Shown: positions 1 to 7,306, counted from the stretch's first letter. The stretch is DNA of 9,401 nucleotides from Deltaproteobacteria bacterium (GCA_003695205.1 RFIO01000084.1:1-9401); one strand, 5' to 3'. Numbers and translations: made by a program. The notes: generated by a model from the sequence alone, not told the origin.

Positions 1-205
1 GTCTTCCGTCTCCGTCGGCTGGGTGGTCACCGGTTCTTCCGAGGTCTCGGCCTCGGTGGTCTTCTTGCGCCGGGTACGGCGCTTCGGCTTTTCCTCGGCC
101 GTCTTGTCTTCCGTCTCCGCCGACTGGCTGGCCGCCGGCTCGGTCGGAGTCTCGATCTCGGCGGTCTTCTTGCGCCGGGTGCGGCGCTTCGGTTTTTCCT
201 CGGCC
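1..205 (-). repeat. 105-bp tandem repeat in the ribonuclease tail
   Basis: Two similar in-frame units, about 1-100 and 106-205, have a period of 105 bp (35 codons). Each encodes AEEKPKRRTRRKKT followed by a Thr/Glu-rich acidic spacer ending in ETED. The DNA is most conserved over the basic motif and the ETED end, and the spacer has diverged. The array touches the window edge, so more copies may follow. It probably arose by duplication within the disordered RNA-binding tail. Confidence 0.85.
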
Positions 206-2010
206 TGCTGTTCGCCGGGTTCGACCGGGGATGCTTCGGAGACGCCGGTGACTGGCGCAGTCTCGGCCGCGGCTGACGCTGGCTGTTCTCCTTTTTCTTC
301 TTTAGTGGCCTGCTCCTGTTCGGCGTGCGCCTGTTCCGGTTGGGAGGAGCCGCTCGCGGCCTTCCTGCGCCGTCTCCTGCGCCGGCGTTTGCGCCCTGAT
401 TCGGAAGCCTCCTTTTCCACTTCAGGCTCCGCAGTCTCGGGGGCTGACTCTGCGTCCCGTTCTTCCGTTGCCCCGGCAAGCGCCGCCTCGGCGGTAACCG
501 GGCCTGTTTCTTCCCGGCTCTGCTGGTCCTGCTTTTCCCGCTTCTCCAGTTCGATCTCGATTTCGTCCGGGGTGAGGTCGGAGTCACCGTAAATCGCGAT
601 GGTCGTCCGGTAGCGCCGCTCCATGTCGAGCAATTCTTCGCGGCGATTGTTGAGCAGGTAGGTGGCGACTTCGGCAGGGACGGTGAGCTCGATGCGGGCG
701 ATCTGTTTTTTGGCGATCGATGCGTGAATCTTGCGCATCGTCGCCACCGCCTGGGTTTCGGTGCTTCTGACCCGACCCCGGCCGTTGCAGTGCGGGCAGG
801 TGTTCCACGCGCCGGCGGCCAGTGCCGCCTTGATGCGCTGGCGGCTCATTTCGAGCAGGCCGAACTGGCTGATGCGGCCGACCGTGACCCTGGCCTTGTC
901 GCCGGCGAGCGCGTCTTTCAGGGTGCGTTCGACATCGCGGGTGTGGCCGCGGTCCCGCATGTCGATGAAGTCGATGACGATCAGTCCCCCCAGGTCGCGC
1001 AGCCGCAGCTGCCGTGCCACCTCCCGGGCCGCTTCGATGTTGGTCTTGTAGGCGGTGGCCTCGATCCCCTGTTCACTCGACATCCGCCCGGAATTCACAT
1101 CGATGGCGACCAGCGCCTCGGTCTGGTCGATGACGATGGAGCCGCCGGAAGGGAGGGAGACCTGGTTCTGGGTGATGGTCTCTATCTGCTCTTCGATCTG
1201 GTAGCGGGCGAAGATCGGCCGCTGTTCCTGGTGCAGCTTGACCAGGTGCTGATGCTCCGGCATCACCTGGGCGAAAAAGTCCTTTGCCTGGCGATGAACC
1301 TGCGGGTCGTCGACCAGGACTTCATCCATGTCGGGAGTGAAATAGTCGCGGATCGAGCGAATGACCAGGTTCGATTCCTGGTAGATCAGGCTGGGGGCCT
1401 GGCTGCGGTCGGCCAGTTCGAGGATGCTTCGGTAAAGCTTGAGCAGGTAGTCGAGGTCGCGCTGCAGTTCCTCGGAGCTGTGCCCGAGGGCGGCGGTGCG
1501 GACAATGATACCCATGTCCTCGGGCAGTTCCAGCTGGTCGATGGCCTTGCGCAGGGCCTTGCGTTCGTCGCCGTCGGGGATCTTTCGTGAGATGCCTCGC
1601 GCCTTGTCGCCCGGCATGAGCACCATGTAGCGCCCAGCCAGGGAGAGGAAGGTGGTCAGGGCCGCTCCCTTGGTCCCGCGCTCCTCCTTGACGATCTGGA
1701 CCAGCAGCTCCTGCCCGCGCCTGAGTATCTCGTTGATGCGCGGCCGGTTTCGGTCATCCGAATCCCGTTCCGGGTAGAGCGAGGGGTGAATCTCGCCCAG
1801 CTGCAGAAATCCGAGCCGTTCGGCGCCATAATCGACAAAGGCGGCCTGCAGTCCGGATTCGACCCGGACCACGGTCGCCTTGTAGATGTTGCCTTTTGTC
1901 TGTTCCTGTCCGGCAATCTCGATGTCCAGTTCGGACAGAATGCCGTCTTCGACGATCGCCACCCGGTTTTCTTCCGAATGCGTGGCGTTCACCAGCATTT
2001 TTCGGGTCAT
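1..2010 (-). CDS. rng: Ribonuclease E/G (Rne/Rng family), C-terminus cut by window edge
   Basis: Endoribonuclease that cleaves single-stranded AU-rich RNA in mRNA decay and rRNA processing. 670 residues are visible, with no stop before the edge. An S1 RNA-binding domain lies at about residues 37-130, interrupted by the family's usual insert. The 5'-monophosphate sensor motif IIVRTA contains R171 and T172. The DNase I-like catalytic part has AIDVNSG (D304) and IVIDFIDM (D347, D350), matching the metal-binding aspartates of E. coli RNase E/G almost position for position. CPHC (C405, C408) is the Zn-link. From about residue 490 the protein becomes low-complexity, acidic and Glu/Ala-rich, with a basic cluster at 540-550 (eight arginines in a row) and repeated EEKPKRRTRRKKT motifs near the edge. 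Such a tail resembles RNase E, where it scaffolds a degradosome and binds RNA, more than short RNase G. The ATG at 2010-2008 is preceded by AAAGGA (2022-2017). The family is certain; the choice between Rne and Rng is not. Confidence 0.96.
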   Translation of the reverse strand, partial: MTRKMLVNATHSEENRVAIVEDGILSELDIEIAGQEQTKGNIYKATVVRVESGLQAAFVDYGAERLGFLQLGEIHPSLYPERDSDDRNRPRINEILRRGQELLVQIVKEERGTKGAALTTFLSLAGRYMVLMPGDKARGISRKIPDGDERKALRKAIDQLELPEDMGIIVRTAALGHSSEELQRDLDYLLKLYRSILELADRSQAPSLIYQESNLVIRSIRDYFTPDMDEVLVDDPQVHRQAKDFFAQVMPEHQHLVKLHQEQRPIFARYQIEEQIETITQNQVSLPSGGSIVIDQTEALVAIDVNSGRMSSEQGIEATAYKTNIEAAREVARQLRLRDLGGLIVIDFIDMRDRGHTRDVERTLKDALAGDKARVTVGRISQFGLLEMSRQRIKAALAAGAWNTCPHCNGRGRVRSTETQAVATMRKIHASIAKKQIARIELTVPAEVATYLLNNRREELLDMERRYRTTIAIYGDSDLTPDEIEIELEKREKQDQQSREETGPVTAEAALAGATEERDAESAPETAEPEVEKEASESGRKRRRRRRRRKAASGSSQPEQAHAEQEQATKEEKGEQPASAAAETAPVTGVSEASPVEPGEQQAEEKPKRRTRRKKTAEIETPTEPAASQSAETEDKTAEEKPKRRTRRKKTTEAETSEEPVTTQPTETED

Positions 2011-2082
2011 GTGAAATCCTTTCGGCAACCCCGCGGGATCGCCTCGAACTCGTGGCAGGGTATTGGCAGCCCCCTGACGGCG

Positions 2083-2126
2083 GCGTCCGTGTCGGACGCT
2101 CCCCCATCCGTCCCCTCAGGGACGGA
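2083..2126 (-). promoter_or_regulatory. Two tandem hairpins in the ribonuclease mRNA leader
   Basis: Two perfect inverted repeats lie between the predicted start site and the ribonuclease ATG. The first in transcript order is at 2126-2107, an 8-bp stem (TCCGTCCC/GGGACGGA) with a 4-nt loop. The second is at 2099-2083, a 7-bp stem (GCGTCCG/CGGACGC) with a 3-nt loop. Neither is followed by a T-run in either direction, so they do not look like terminators. The first would begin about 4 nt from the predicted 5' end. In E. coli, leader hairpins of rne mRNA mediate feedback control by RNase E; a similar role here is inference. Confidence 0.6.
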
Positions 2127-2136
2127 AGATTCGAAA

Positions 2137-2145
2137 ACTATAACA
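2137..2145 (-). promoter_or_regulatory. Extended -10 promoter for the ribonuclease gene
   Basis: On the minus strand the sequence reads TGT-TATAGT, a good extended -10 (TGn plus TATAGT, hexamer at 2142-2137). No convincing -35 is seen about 17 nt upstream, which is tolerated with an extended -10. Transcription would start near 2130, giving a leader of about 120 nt. The site lies in the divergent region shared with the ABC-F gene. Confidence 0.5.
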
Positions 2146-2186
2146 GATATGGGTGCTTTTGGATACCTGAGTTTTCAGCTCGGCTG

Positions 2187-2216
2187 TTGGGTTGACGCGG
2201 CAGCTTGTGCTATAAG
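2187..2216 (+). promoter_or_regulatory. Putative promoter of the ABC-F gene, -10 overlapping the Shine-Dalgarno
   Basis: An extended -10 (TGC-TATAAG, hexamer at 2211-2216) sits 6 nt before the ATG at 2223. TTGGGT (2187-2192) lies 18 nt upstream as a weak -35; the better hexamer TTGACG (2192-2197) is only 13 nt away. If this -10 is used, transcription starts at about 2223 and the mRNA is leaderless. Alternatively AAGAGG (2213-2218) acts as the Shine-Dalgarno and transcription starts further upstream. The same TGTGCTATAA string occurs before nadC, which favours a promoter role. Confidence 0.45.
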
Positions 2217-2222
2217 AGGCCC

Positions 2223-4145
2223 ATGCTACATCTGATCGATCTGCGCAAGGAATTCGCCGACCGTATCCTGTTCGACGGCCTGCAGTTGCACATCCGCCCG
2301 GGTGACAGGATCGGCCTGTGCGGGGACAACGGCAGCGGCAAGACCACCCTGCTCAAACTGCTGGCCGGGCAACTGGAGCCGGACGGCGGTCGGGTTGCCG
2401 TCGCTCGGGGGACGACCTTTGGCTATTTGCCGCAGGACGGCCTGACCCATGAAGGCCGCACCCTGTTCGAGGAAGTGCGTTCGGGGCTGGACGAACTGGT
2501 CGCCATCGAGACCGAAATGGAGCAGATCCAGCGCCGGCTCGAAGAGAATGTCGACGAGGAACTGCTGGAGCGCTACAGCGAGCTGGAGCAGGAGTTCGCG
2601 CGTCGGGACGGCTATGCCATGGAGGCCGAAATCGGCCGGGTGTTGCGCGGCCTCGGCTTTGCCGAGACAGACTGGCATCGCCCGTGCGAGACTTTCTCCG
2701 GTGGCTGGCAGATGCGTATCGCCCTGGCGCGCCTGTTGCTGCGTCGCCCGAACCTGCTGCTGCTCGATGAGCCGACCAACCACCTCGACCTGCCAGCGCG
2801 TGACTGGCTGGAGGATTACCTGCGCAATTATCCCCATTCGGTGGTCCTAGTCTCTCACGACCGCTACTTTCTCGACCAGGTGGTTGGCCGAATTGTTGAA
2901 CTCTGGAACGGCCGCCTGACAGAATACCCGGGCAACTACTCCACCTACCTGAGGCAGCGTACCGAACGCATCGAGGCCCTGCGCGAGGCCAAGCGAAGGC
3001 AGGACGAGGAAATCGCCCGTATCGAGGCCTTCATCAACCGTTTCCGCTATCAGGCCAACAAGGCTTCGCTGGTGCAGAGCCGGATCAAGCAGCTCGAGAA
3101 GATCGAGCGAATCGAGCTGCCACCCCAGCGCAAATCGATCGCCTTCCGCTTTCCCGACCCTCCCAAAGGCGGTCGGGAGGTCATGGTTCTGGAAAATGCG
3201 GCCCAGCGTTACGGTGACCTGGAGGTTTTCAGCAAGGTCGATCTTACCATTGAGCGGGGCGAACGGGTCGCCCTGGTCGGTGCCAACGGCGCGGGCAAGT
3301 CAACCCTGATGCGGCTGCTGGCCGGTGTCGAAGCCCCGGCAGAAGGCAGCAGGCTTGAGGGGTACAACCTGGAAATGGCCTATTTCGCCCAGGACCAGGC
3401 CCGGGTGCTCGATCCGGAAAAGACGGTGCTGCAGCAGATCACCGAGGCCGCGCCCTTCTCCATGGTGCCGCGGGTGCGCGACATTCTCGGCAGCTTCCTG
3501 TTCAGCGGCGATGATGTCGACAAACCGGTCCGGGTCCTCTCCGGCGGCGAACGCAACCGCCTTGCCCTGGCGATTCTGCTGCTGCGGCCGGCGAACCTGC
3601 TGTTGCTCGACGAGCCGACCAACCACCTTGACCTGGCCTCCAAGGAGGTGCTGCTCGAAGCGCTCAAGGGCTACCGTGGCACCCTGGTGTTTGTCAGCCA
3701 CGACCGGCACTTTGTCGACAGCCTTGCTACCCGTGTGGTCTATGTCGCCGATGGCGGCATCGATTGCTGGCCTGGCAACTACAGTGACTTTGTCGCGGCC
3801 CGCGCCGCACGCGGCGATGAAAGCCACAGCGAGCTTCGAGTCGAACAGAAGTCCGCCCGGAACCAGCTGCCCGGCGATCGGCAGGCCCGCAGGGAAGAAC
3901 ACGCCCGCCGAAAGGCGCGGCAGCGAGCCGAACAGAAACGTCAGCGCGAACTGGAACAGCTTGAAACGCAAATAGAGCAGGCCGAGACCGAACTTGGAGA
4001 GGTCGAAACGGAAATGGCGCTGCCCGAGAGCTACCAGGATGCCGAACGATGGAAGATGCTGTCCGCTCGCTACCAGGAGCTCAAGGACGGCATTGAAGCA
4101 CTCTATCGGCGCTGGGAGGAACTGCAGCTCGAAGCGACCGCCTGA
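2223..4145 (+). CDS. ABC-F family ATPase with C-terminal coiled coil
   Basis: Soluble twin-cassette ATPase of 640 aa with no membrane segments. Members of this family act on the ribosome (translation factors or antibiotic protection), not in transport. First cassette: Walker A GDNGSGKTT (34-42), signature SGGWQMR (from 159), Walker B LLLLDEPTNHLDL with D182/E183, switch H212. A charged linker at about 240-305 contains NRFRYQANKASLVQSR and corresponds to the P-site tRNA interaction motif. Second cassette: Walker A GANGAGKST (from 353), signature SGGERNR (from 440), D463/E464, H493. Both sites appear catalytically intact. Residues 539-640 form a Lys/Arg/Glu/Gln-rich coiled-coil extension. Size and order resemble YheS- or Uup-type proteins, but I cannot assign the subfamily. 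The ATG at 2223 is chosen over an in-frame TTG at 2205 because homology begins at MLHLIDLRKEF and AAGAGG precedes it. It probably shares a transcript with the downstream ParA-like gene. Confidence 0.93.
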   Translation: MLHLIDLRKEFADRILFDGLQLHIRPGDRIGLCGDNGSGKTTLLKLLAGQLEPDGGRVAVARGTTFGYLPQDGLTHEGRTLFEEVRSGLDELVAIETEMEQIQRRLEENVDEELLERYSELEQEFARRDGYAMEAEIGRVLRGLGFAETDWHRPCETFSGGWQMRIALARLLLRRPNLLLLDEPTNHLDLPARDWLEDYLRNYPHSVVLVSHDRYFLDQVVGRIVELWNGRLTEYPGNYSTYLRQRTERIEALREAKRRQDEEIARIEAFINRFRYQANKASLVQSRIKQLEKIERIELPPQRKSIAFRFPDPPKGGREVMVLENAAQRYGDLEVFSKVDLTIERGERVALVGANGAGKSTLMRLLAGVEAPAEGSRLEGYNLEMAYFAQDQARVLDPEKTVLQQITEAAPFSMVPRVRDILGSFLFSGDDVDKPVRVLSGGERNRLALAILLLRPANLLLLDEPTNHLDLASKEVLLEALKGYRGTLVFVSHDRHFVDSLATRVVYVADGGIDCWPGNYSDFVAARAARGDESHSELRVEQKSARNQLPGDRQARREEHARRKARQRAEQKRQRELEQLETQIEQAETELGEVETEMALPESYQDAERWKMLSARYQELKDGIEALYRRWEELQLEATA

Positions 4146-4156
4146 CGGAGGAGGGT

Positions 4157-5452
4157 ATGGCAGAGGACGCGTTGTTCGTTGTGACCGTGGCCAGCGAGAA
4201 GGGCGGTGTGGGCAAGACCACCATCGCGACCAATCTGGCGGTCTACCTCAAGGCGCTGTGCGAGGATCTGCCGGTGACCATCGCCTCGTTTGACAACCAC
4301 TTTTCCGTCGACAACATGTTCGCCATCGGCGGGCGGTCCGGCCGGACAGTCGCCGCCCTGTTCGACCAGGCCCCGCTGGAACAGGCGGTCAGCCTCGGGG
4401 AATACGGCGTGGGTTTTTTGCGTTCGGAGCGGCGTTTCGAGCTTGACCAGCCGGACGATCATGCCCGGTTGCGGCGTAAACTTGCCGCCTCGGGTCTGCG
4501 GGGCATCCTCGTCCTGGATACCCGGCCGTTGCTCGACGGCCTGACCCGCCAGGCCCTCGAGGCTGCCGACCTGGTGCTGGTGCCGGTCAAGGACCGTCCA
4601 TCCCTGGTCAACGCCGCTTCCGTTGTGGCCGCAGCCGGAGACAACGGTTCCGGCGGCCGGGTCTGGCTGGTTCCCAGCCTGATCGATGGCCGCCTGCGCC
4701 TGTCTAACGGTGCGGGTATGCGCGACTATCTGACCGTCATGGCTGGGGAGCGCGATCTGCAGGTCGCGCCGGTGGCCATTTCCAAAAGCCCCAAGGTCGA
4801 AAGCCTGGCGGCCGGATTTGGCAGCCGCATCCATCCGGTCCTGACCCGGGCCCGGGGGACGGCCGTGCATCGACAGTTGCGCGACCTGGCTGCCTTCGTA
4901 CTCGACCAGCGAAAGGCGGCTCTCGACAGGGCTGATCTGCGCTGCGCCCTGGTGAGCGATGATTCTCTTCCCGCCCGCCTCCGGCAGCGCCTGAAGCCCG
5001 CGTGCCCCCTCTGCGGTCGTCCCGCGTCCGGCGCGTCAGGCGTTCTTTTGCTGGCCCGGTCTGGACGGCTACTGGCCGCGATCCACGACGGCTGTTTTGA
5101 TCGCCTGCTCAAGTCGACCGAAACCGGCAGTATGGTCACGCGGGATTCAGGTTTTCTGGCGTTTCAGTTGACCGGCCGGGGGGTGTCGGGTGCCGCAGCT
5201 GAATGCCGGCTGGCTCTGTTCGATCGACAGGGAATGTTGCAGCTGGAAGAACAGCTTGCAACCTCCGCGGCAGATCTGGTTGCTGGTCTGTTTGCCGCCC
5301 TGACTGGACAGGACAATTCCTCATTGACGCGGGAGACGGCGATTGTGCCGTTGAACGGCCAGCCACCGGCAAAGCTGCTCAAATCGGGTGCTGACGCGGA
5401 TTGGCGTCGCCGGGCGCGGGCGGTATGGCGCAGTCTGAACGATCAGTCCTGA
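4157..5452 (+). CDS. ParA/MinD-like P-loop ATPase with C-terminal cysteine-containing domain
   Basis: 431 aa. The first ~250 residues are a ParA/MinD-superfamily ATPase: the deviant Walker A KGGVGKTT (15-22) includes signature lysine K15, the Walker A' position is SFDNHF (D46), and the Walker B/switch II is ILVLDTRP (D121). Such proteins dimerise on ATP and position DNA, protein complexes or organelles; the cargo here is unknown. The C-terminal ~170 residues match no domain I recognise. They begin with a possible metal site, CPLC (C283, C286) and HDGC (H310, C313), as in a small zinc ribbon, and continue as an alpha/beta-like region to a basic, Trp-containing end. No ParB gene or parS-like array is visible, so plasmid or chromosome partition is not supported. 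GGAGGAGGG (4147-4155) gives a strong Shine-Dalgarno. The 11-nt gap after the ABC-F stop implies co-transcription. Confidence 0.85.
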   Translation: MAEDALFVVTVASEKGGVGKTTIATNLAVYLKALCEDLPVTIASFDNHFSVDNMFAIGGRSGRTVAALFDQAPLEQAVSLGEYGVGFLRSERRFELDQPDDHARLRRKLAASGLRGILVLDTRPLLDGLTRQALEAADLVLVPVKDRPSLVNAASVVAAAGDNGSGGRVWLVPSLIDGRLRLSNGAGMRDYLTVMAGERDLQVAPVAISKSPKVESLAAGFGSRIHPVLTRARGTAVHRQLRDLAAFVLDQRKAALDRADLRCALVSDDSLPARLRQRLKPACPLCGRPASGASGVLLLARSGRLLAAIHDGCFDRLLKSTETGSMVTRDSGFLAFQLTGRGVSGAAAECRLALFDRQGMLQLEEQLATSAADLVAGLFAALTGQDNSSLTRETAIVPLNGQPPAKLLKSGADADWRRRARAVWRSLNDQS

Positions 5453-5566
5453 GCAGGGCCTGAAGTTTGCAAGTGCGACTTCTCCCCCGGTTGCCGTTCG
5501 CCGGTGTCTTGTGGGGCATGTTCCGGATGTTGGAAAACTCCGGGCCTGTCCTTTTGCTTGCCTTTT

Positions 5567-5608
5567 TTGAAAAACGGCGTATTTTCAATGCAATACAGTA
5601 CTTTTCAA
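5567..5608 (+). promoter_or_regulatory. Promoter-like region with TTGAAAA/TTTTCAA repeats
   Basis: TTGAAA (5567-5572) could be a -35, with CAATAC (5591-5596) as a weak -10 at 18-nt spacing. A perfect 7-bp inverted repeat, TTGAAAA (5567-5573) and TTTTCAA (5582-5588), covers the -35 and spacer. A second TTTTCAA (5602-5608) lies exactly 20 nt after the first, near the expected start site. This arrangement suggests a regulator-binding site on the PATAN-protein promoter. The Shine-Dalgarno AAGAGG is at 5607-5612. Nothing else convincing is seen in the 5453-5566 gap. Confidence 0.4.
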
Positions 5609-5618
5609 GAGGTCTGAA

Positions 5619-6575
5619 ATGATTCTTCTGCCACGCGGAAACCCGGTCAAGGAAAATATTGATCCCGGCAAGGTCAATCTGCCGGACGCCCTGATGAAGC
5701 TGCACAAGGGCAATTTCACCGGATACCTGCGATTTGACACGACCCAGGGGGTCGGCATTCTCATTTACGACAAGGGGCGGCTGATCAGCGCCCTGTTCGA
5801 AGGCGGCACACGGCGCGAGATCGCGTACGACGCCATTGCCCTGATTTTCGAGCGCTCCCTGGCCGGCGGCGCAACGCTGAACATCTATCGTCTGTCGAGT
5901 GAGCTGGCCATGAGTATTCACGCCCTGCTGCACGGCGAAGTCCTCTATCGCGGCCAGGAGGTCAAGCTGCTCGATATCCGCGCCCTGCTCGGCAAGCTCA
6001 AGGAGGACCAGATTACCGGCTGCCTGCGCATCTATACGGCCGATCGTGTAGCGCTGATCTTCTACCGTGAAGGCAATCCTCTTGGATTTTTCCATGACGG
6101 GTCGACCGACCTGGAAAAGACCGCCGAGAATTCCATGTCGGTGGCCAAGCTGCCGGGGGCCAAGATCGATGTCCTGACGTCGAAGATCTCCGAGGAGGCG
6201 GCCATGGCGGACCTGCTCGCGTCGGCTGACACGGTCGCTATCTGGCAGAAGGCCCAGGAAGCGGTGGCGCGCGAACGGCGTGCCCGTGAGGAGGAGGCCG
6301 CCCGTACTCTGGAGGAGCGCGAAAAGGAGCGTCGCCAGAAGATTGTCGGCCTGCTCAAGGGAGTGGCGGAAAAGCACCTTGGCAAGATCGGCGGCCAGCT
6401 GGCGGACAAGGAGTTTGACAAGGCGCTCAACGGTCAGGGGGTCGTCTCCGAGGCGGTGCTGGACGACTTCTACAAGCGCATCGGTCAGGCCGCCAAGCTT
6501 GTGGCCGGTCCCTCGACAGTCAAGGCGATGCTCGAGGATATGCAGAGGGGGATCAAGGCGCTGCTCAAGGCCTGA
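5619..6575 (+). CDS. Protein with two PATAN/DUF4388-like repeats and a helical C-terminal region
   Basis: Predicted cytoplasmic protein of 318 aa, with no signal peptide or membrane segment. Residues 21-63 (core FTGYLRFDTTQGVGILIYDKG) and 117-161 (core ITGCLRIYTADRVALIFYREG) align as an internal duplication. Both fit the pattern G-x-LR...I-x-Y/F-x-x-G-x-x-x-x-x-F of PATAN/DUF4388 domains, which occur in bacterial signalling proteins and are thought to mediate protein-protein contacts. A highly charged helix, probably a coiled coil, spans about 205-242 (Arg/Glu/Ala-rich). A helical domain of unknown type fills about 243-318. No enzymatic motif is visible. The ATG at 5619 follows AAGAGG (5607-5612). 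The membrane-protein gene starts 38 nt downstream, so the two probably form an operon. The domain assignment is from pattern recognition, and the cellular role is unknown. Confidence 0.75.
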   Translation: MILLPRGNPVKENIDPGKVNLPDALMKLHKGNFTGYLRFDTTQGVGILIYDKGRLISALFEGGTRREIAYDAIALIFERSLAGGATLNIYRLSSELAMSIHALLHGEVLYRGQEVKLLDIRALLGKLKEDQITGCLRIYTADRVALIFYREGNPLGFFHDGSTDLEKTAENSMSVAKLPGAKIDVLTSKISEEAAMADLLASADTVAIWQKAQEAVARERRAREEEAARTLEEREKERRQKIVGLLKGVAEKHLGKIGGQLADKEFDKALNGQGVVSEAVLDDFYKRIGQAAKLVAGPSTVKAMLEDMQRGIKALLKA

Positions 6576-6613
6576 TCCGTTTCCATTTGACGCAGGTATC
6601 AGGAGGTTTGTAC

Positions 6614-7306
6614 ATGGATTGGCACGTTCTTCAGCTGGTGCTCTGGCTCATCGCCGGCATCGTCTCCTTCTATTTCAGCATCGGCAACGCCCGTGTCTGG
6701 ACCAGCATCGCCGTCGGTTTCGGACTGATCGTCATCGGCGAACTCCTCCCCCAGGCGATCCCCTACCTGCCCGGGGTCGGGGTGCCGCGCATTGAGGCGA
6801 TGAGCTACATCGTCGGCACCATCTCCATCCTGGTGATGAGCCACGGTTTTCAGGAATACTATGTCTTCTCGCGTACCCTGGAGTTTGAGGGGAACAAGGG
6901 CATGGTCTACCTGTCGACCATCGGTGTTATTGCCGCCTCGGTCGTCTTCGTCTTCGTCAACCCCCTGCCGGACAAAAGGACCCTCGATATCATTCGGGTC
7001 GTGGAGAACACCAACTGGGTCTTTTTGTCGCTGATCAACATCGACCTGATCCGGAAAATCTACGCCAACATCAAGGACAGCCCCATCAGCAAGGGCTTTA
7101 TAGCCTTCATCGTGGTCTTCCTGTTTATCTTCCTCTGGCGCGGTTCGGAACTGTACATTCAGGTCTACCATTTCACCGACCCGGAGGTCGGCATGGCCTT
7201 CCCCTTCCGTTTCCAGTTGTCGCAGATCTGCAGCGAGGTCGGAAACTTCCTCGCGGGCGTATCGGTGGGGGGGACGTTTTTGTATCTGGCCAGGCTGCTC
7301 CGCTGA
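6614..7306 (+). CDS. Polytopic inner-membrane protein of unknown function
   Basis: 230 aa with about six or seven hydrophobic helices, near 5-24, 29-48, 62-78, 98-116, 133-150 (weaker), 161-180 and 208-227. Short connecting loops carry conserved-looking charged pieces such as SHGFQEYYVFSRTLEFEG (76-93), DSPISKG (155-161) and WRGSELYIQVYHF (175-187). I do not recognise the family. I see no transporter signature, histidine-kinase motif or cofactor motif, apart from scattered His in loops. The ATG at 6614 is chosen because AGGAGG (6601-6606) lies 7 nt upstream. An in-frame TTG at 6587 would place that Shine-Dalgarno inside the gene. It follows the double-PATAN gene by 38 nt and is likely co-transcribed. 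The transcript probably ends at the hairpin at 7449-7491. Confidence 0.8.
   Translation: MDWHVLQLVLWLIAGIVSFYFSIGNARVWTSIAVGFGLIVIGELLPQAIPYLPGVGVPRIEAMSYIVGTISILVMSHGFQEYYVFSRTLEFEGNKGMVYLSTIGVIAASVVFVFVNPLPDKRTLDIIRVVENTNWVFLSLINIDLIRKIYANIKDSPISKGFIAFIVVFLFIFLWRGSELYIQVYHFTDPEVGMAFPFRFQLSQICSEVGNFLAGVSVGGTFLYLARLLR

Noticed and set aside
724..1590. Plus-strand open frame of 288 codons opposite the ribonuclease gene
   Set aside because: It lies antisense to the conserved catalytic core of RNase E/G, has no recognisable domain and no good Shine-Dalgarno. High GC makes such antisense frames common.
4157..5452. Plasmid partition (parAB) locus
   Set aside because: Only a ParA-like ATPase is present. 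There is no ParB, no iterated parS sites and no replication gene, and the neighbours are chromosomal housekeeping genes.
5464..5483. GAAGT...ACTTC dyad after the ParA-like gene as a terminator
   Set aside because: The stem is only 5 bp with a large loop, and no T-run follows. Termination there is not supported.
5541..5560. Possible sigma-54 (-24/-12) promoter before the PATAN gene
   Set aside because: GG and GC dinucleotides are present, but the required 10-nt spacing between them is not met, so the sigma-70-like site downstream is preferred.
5379..6377. Minus-strand open frame of 332 codons
   Set aside because: It is antisense to the double-PATAN gene and runs into the ParA-like gene. It shows no domain and no start signals.
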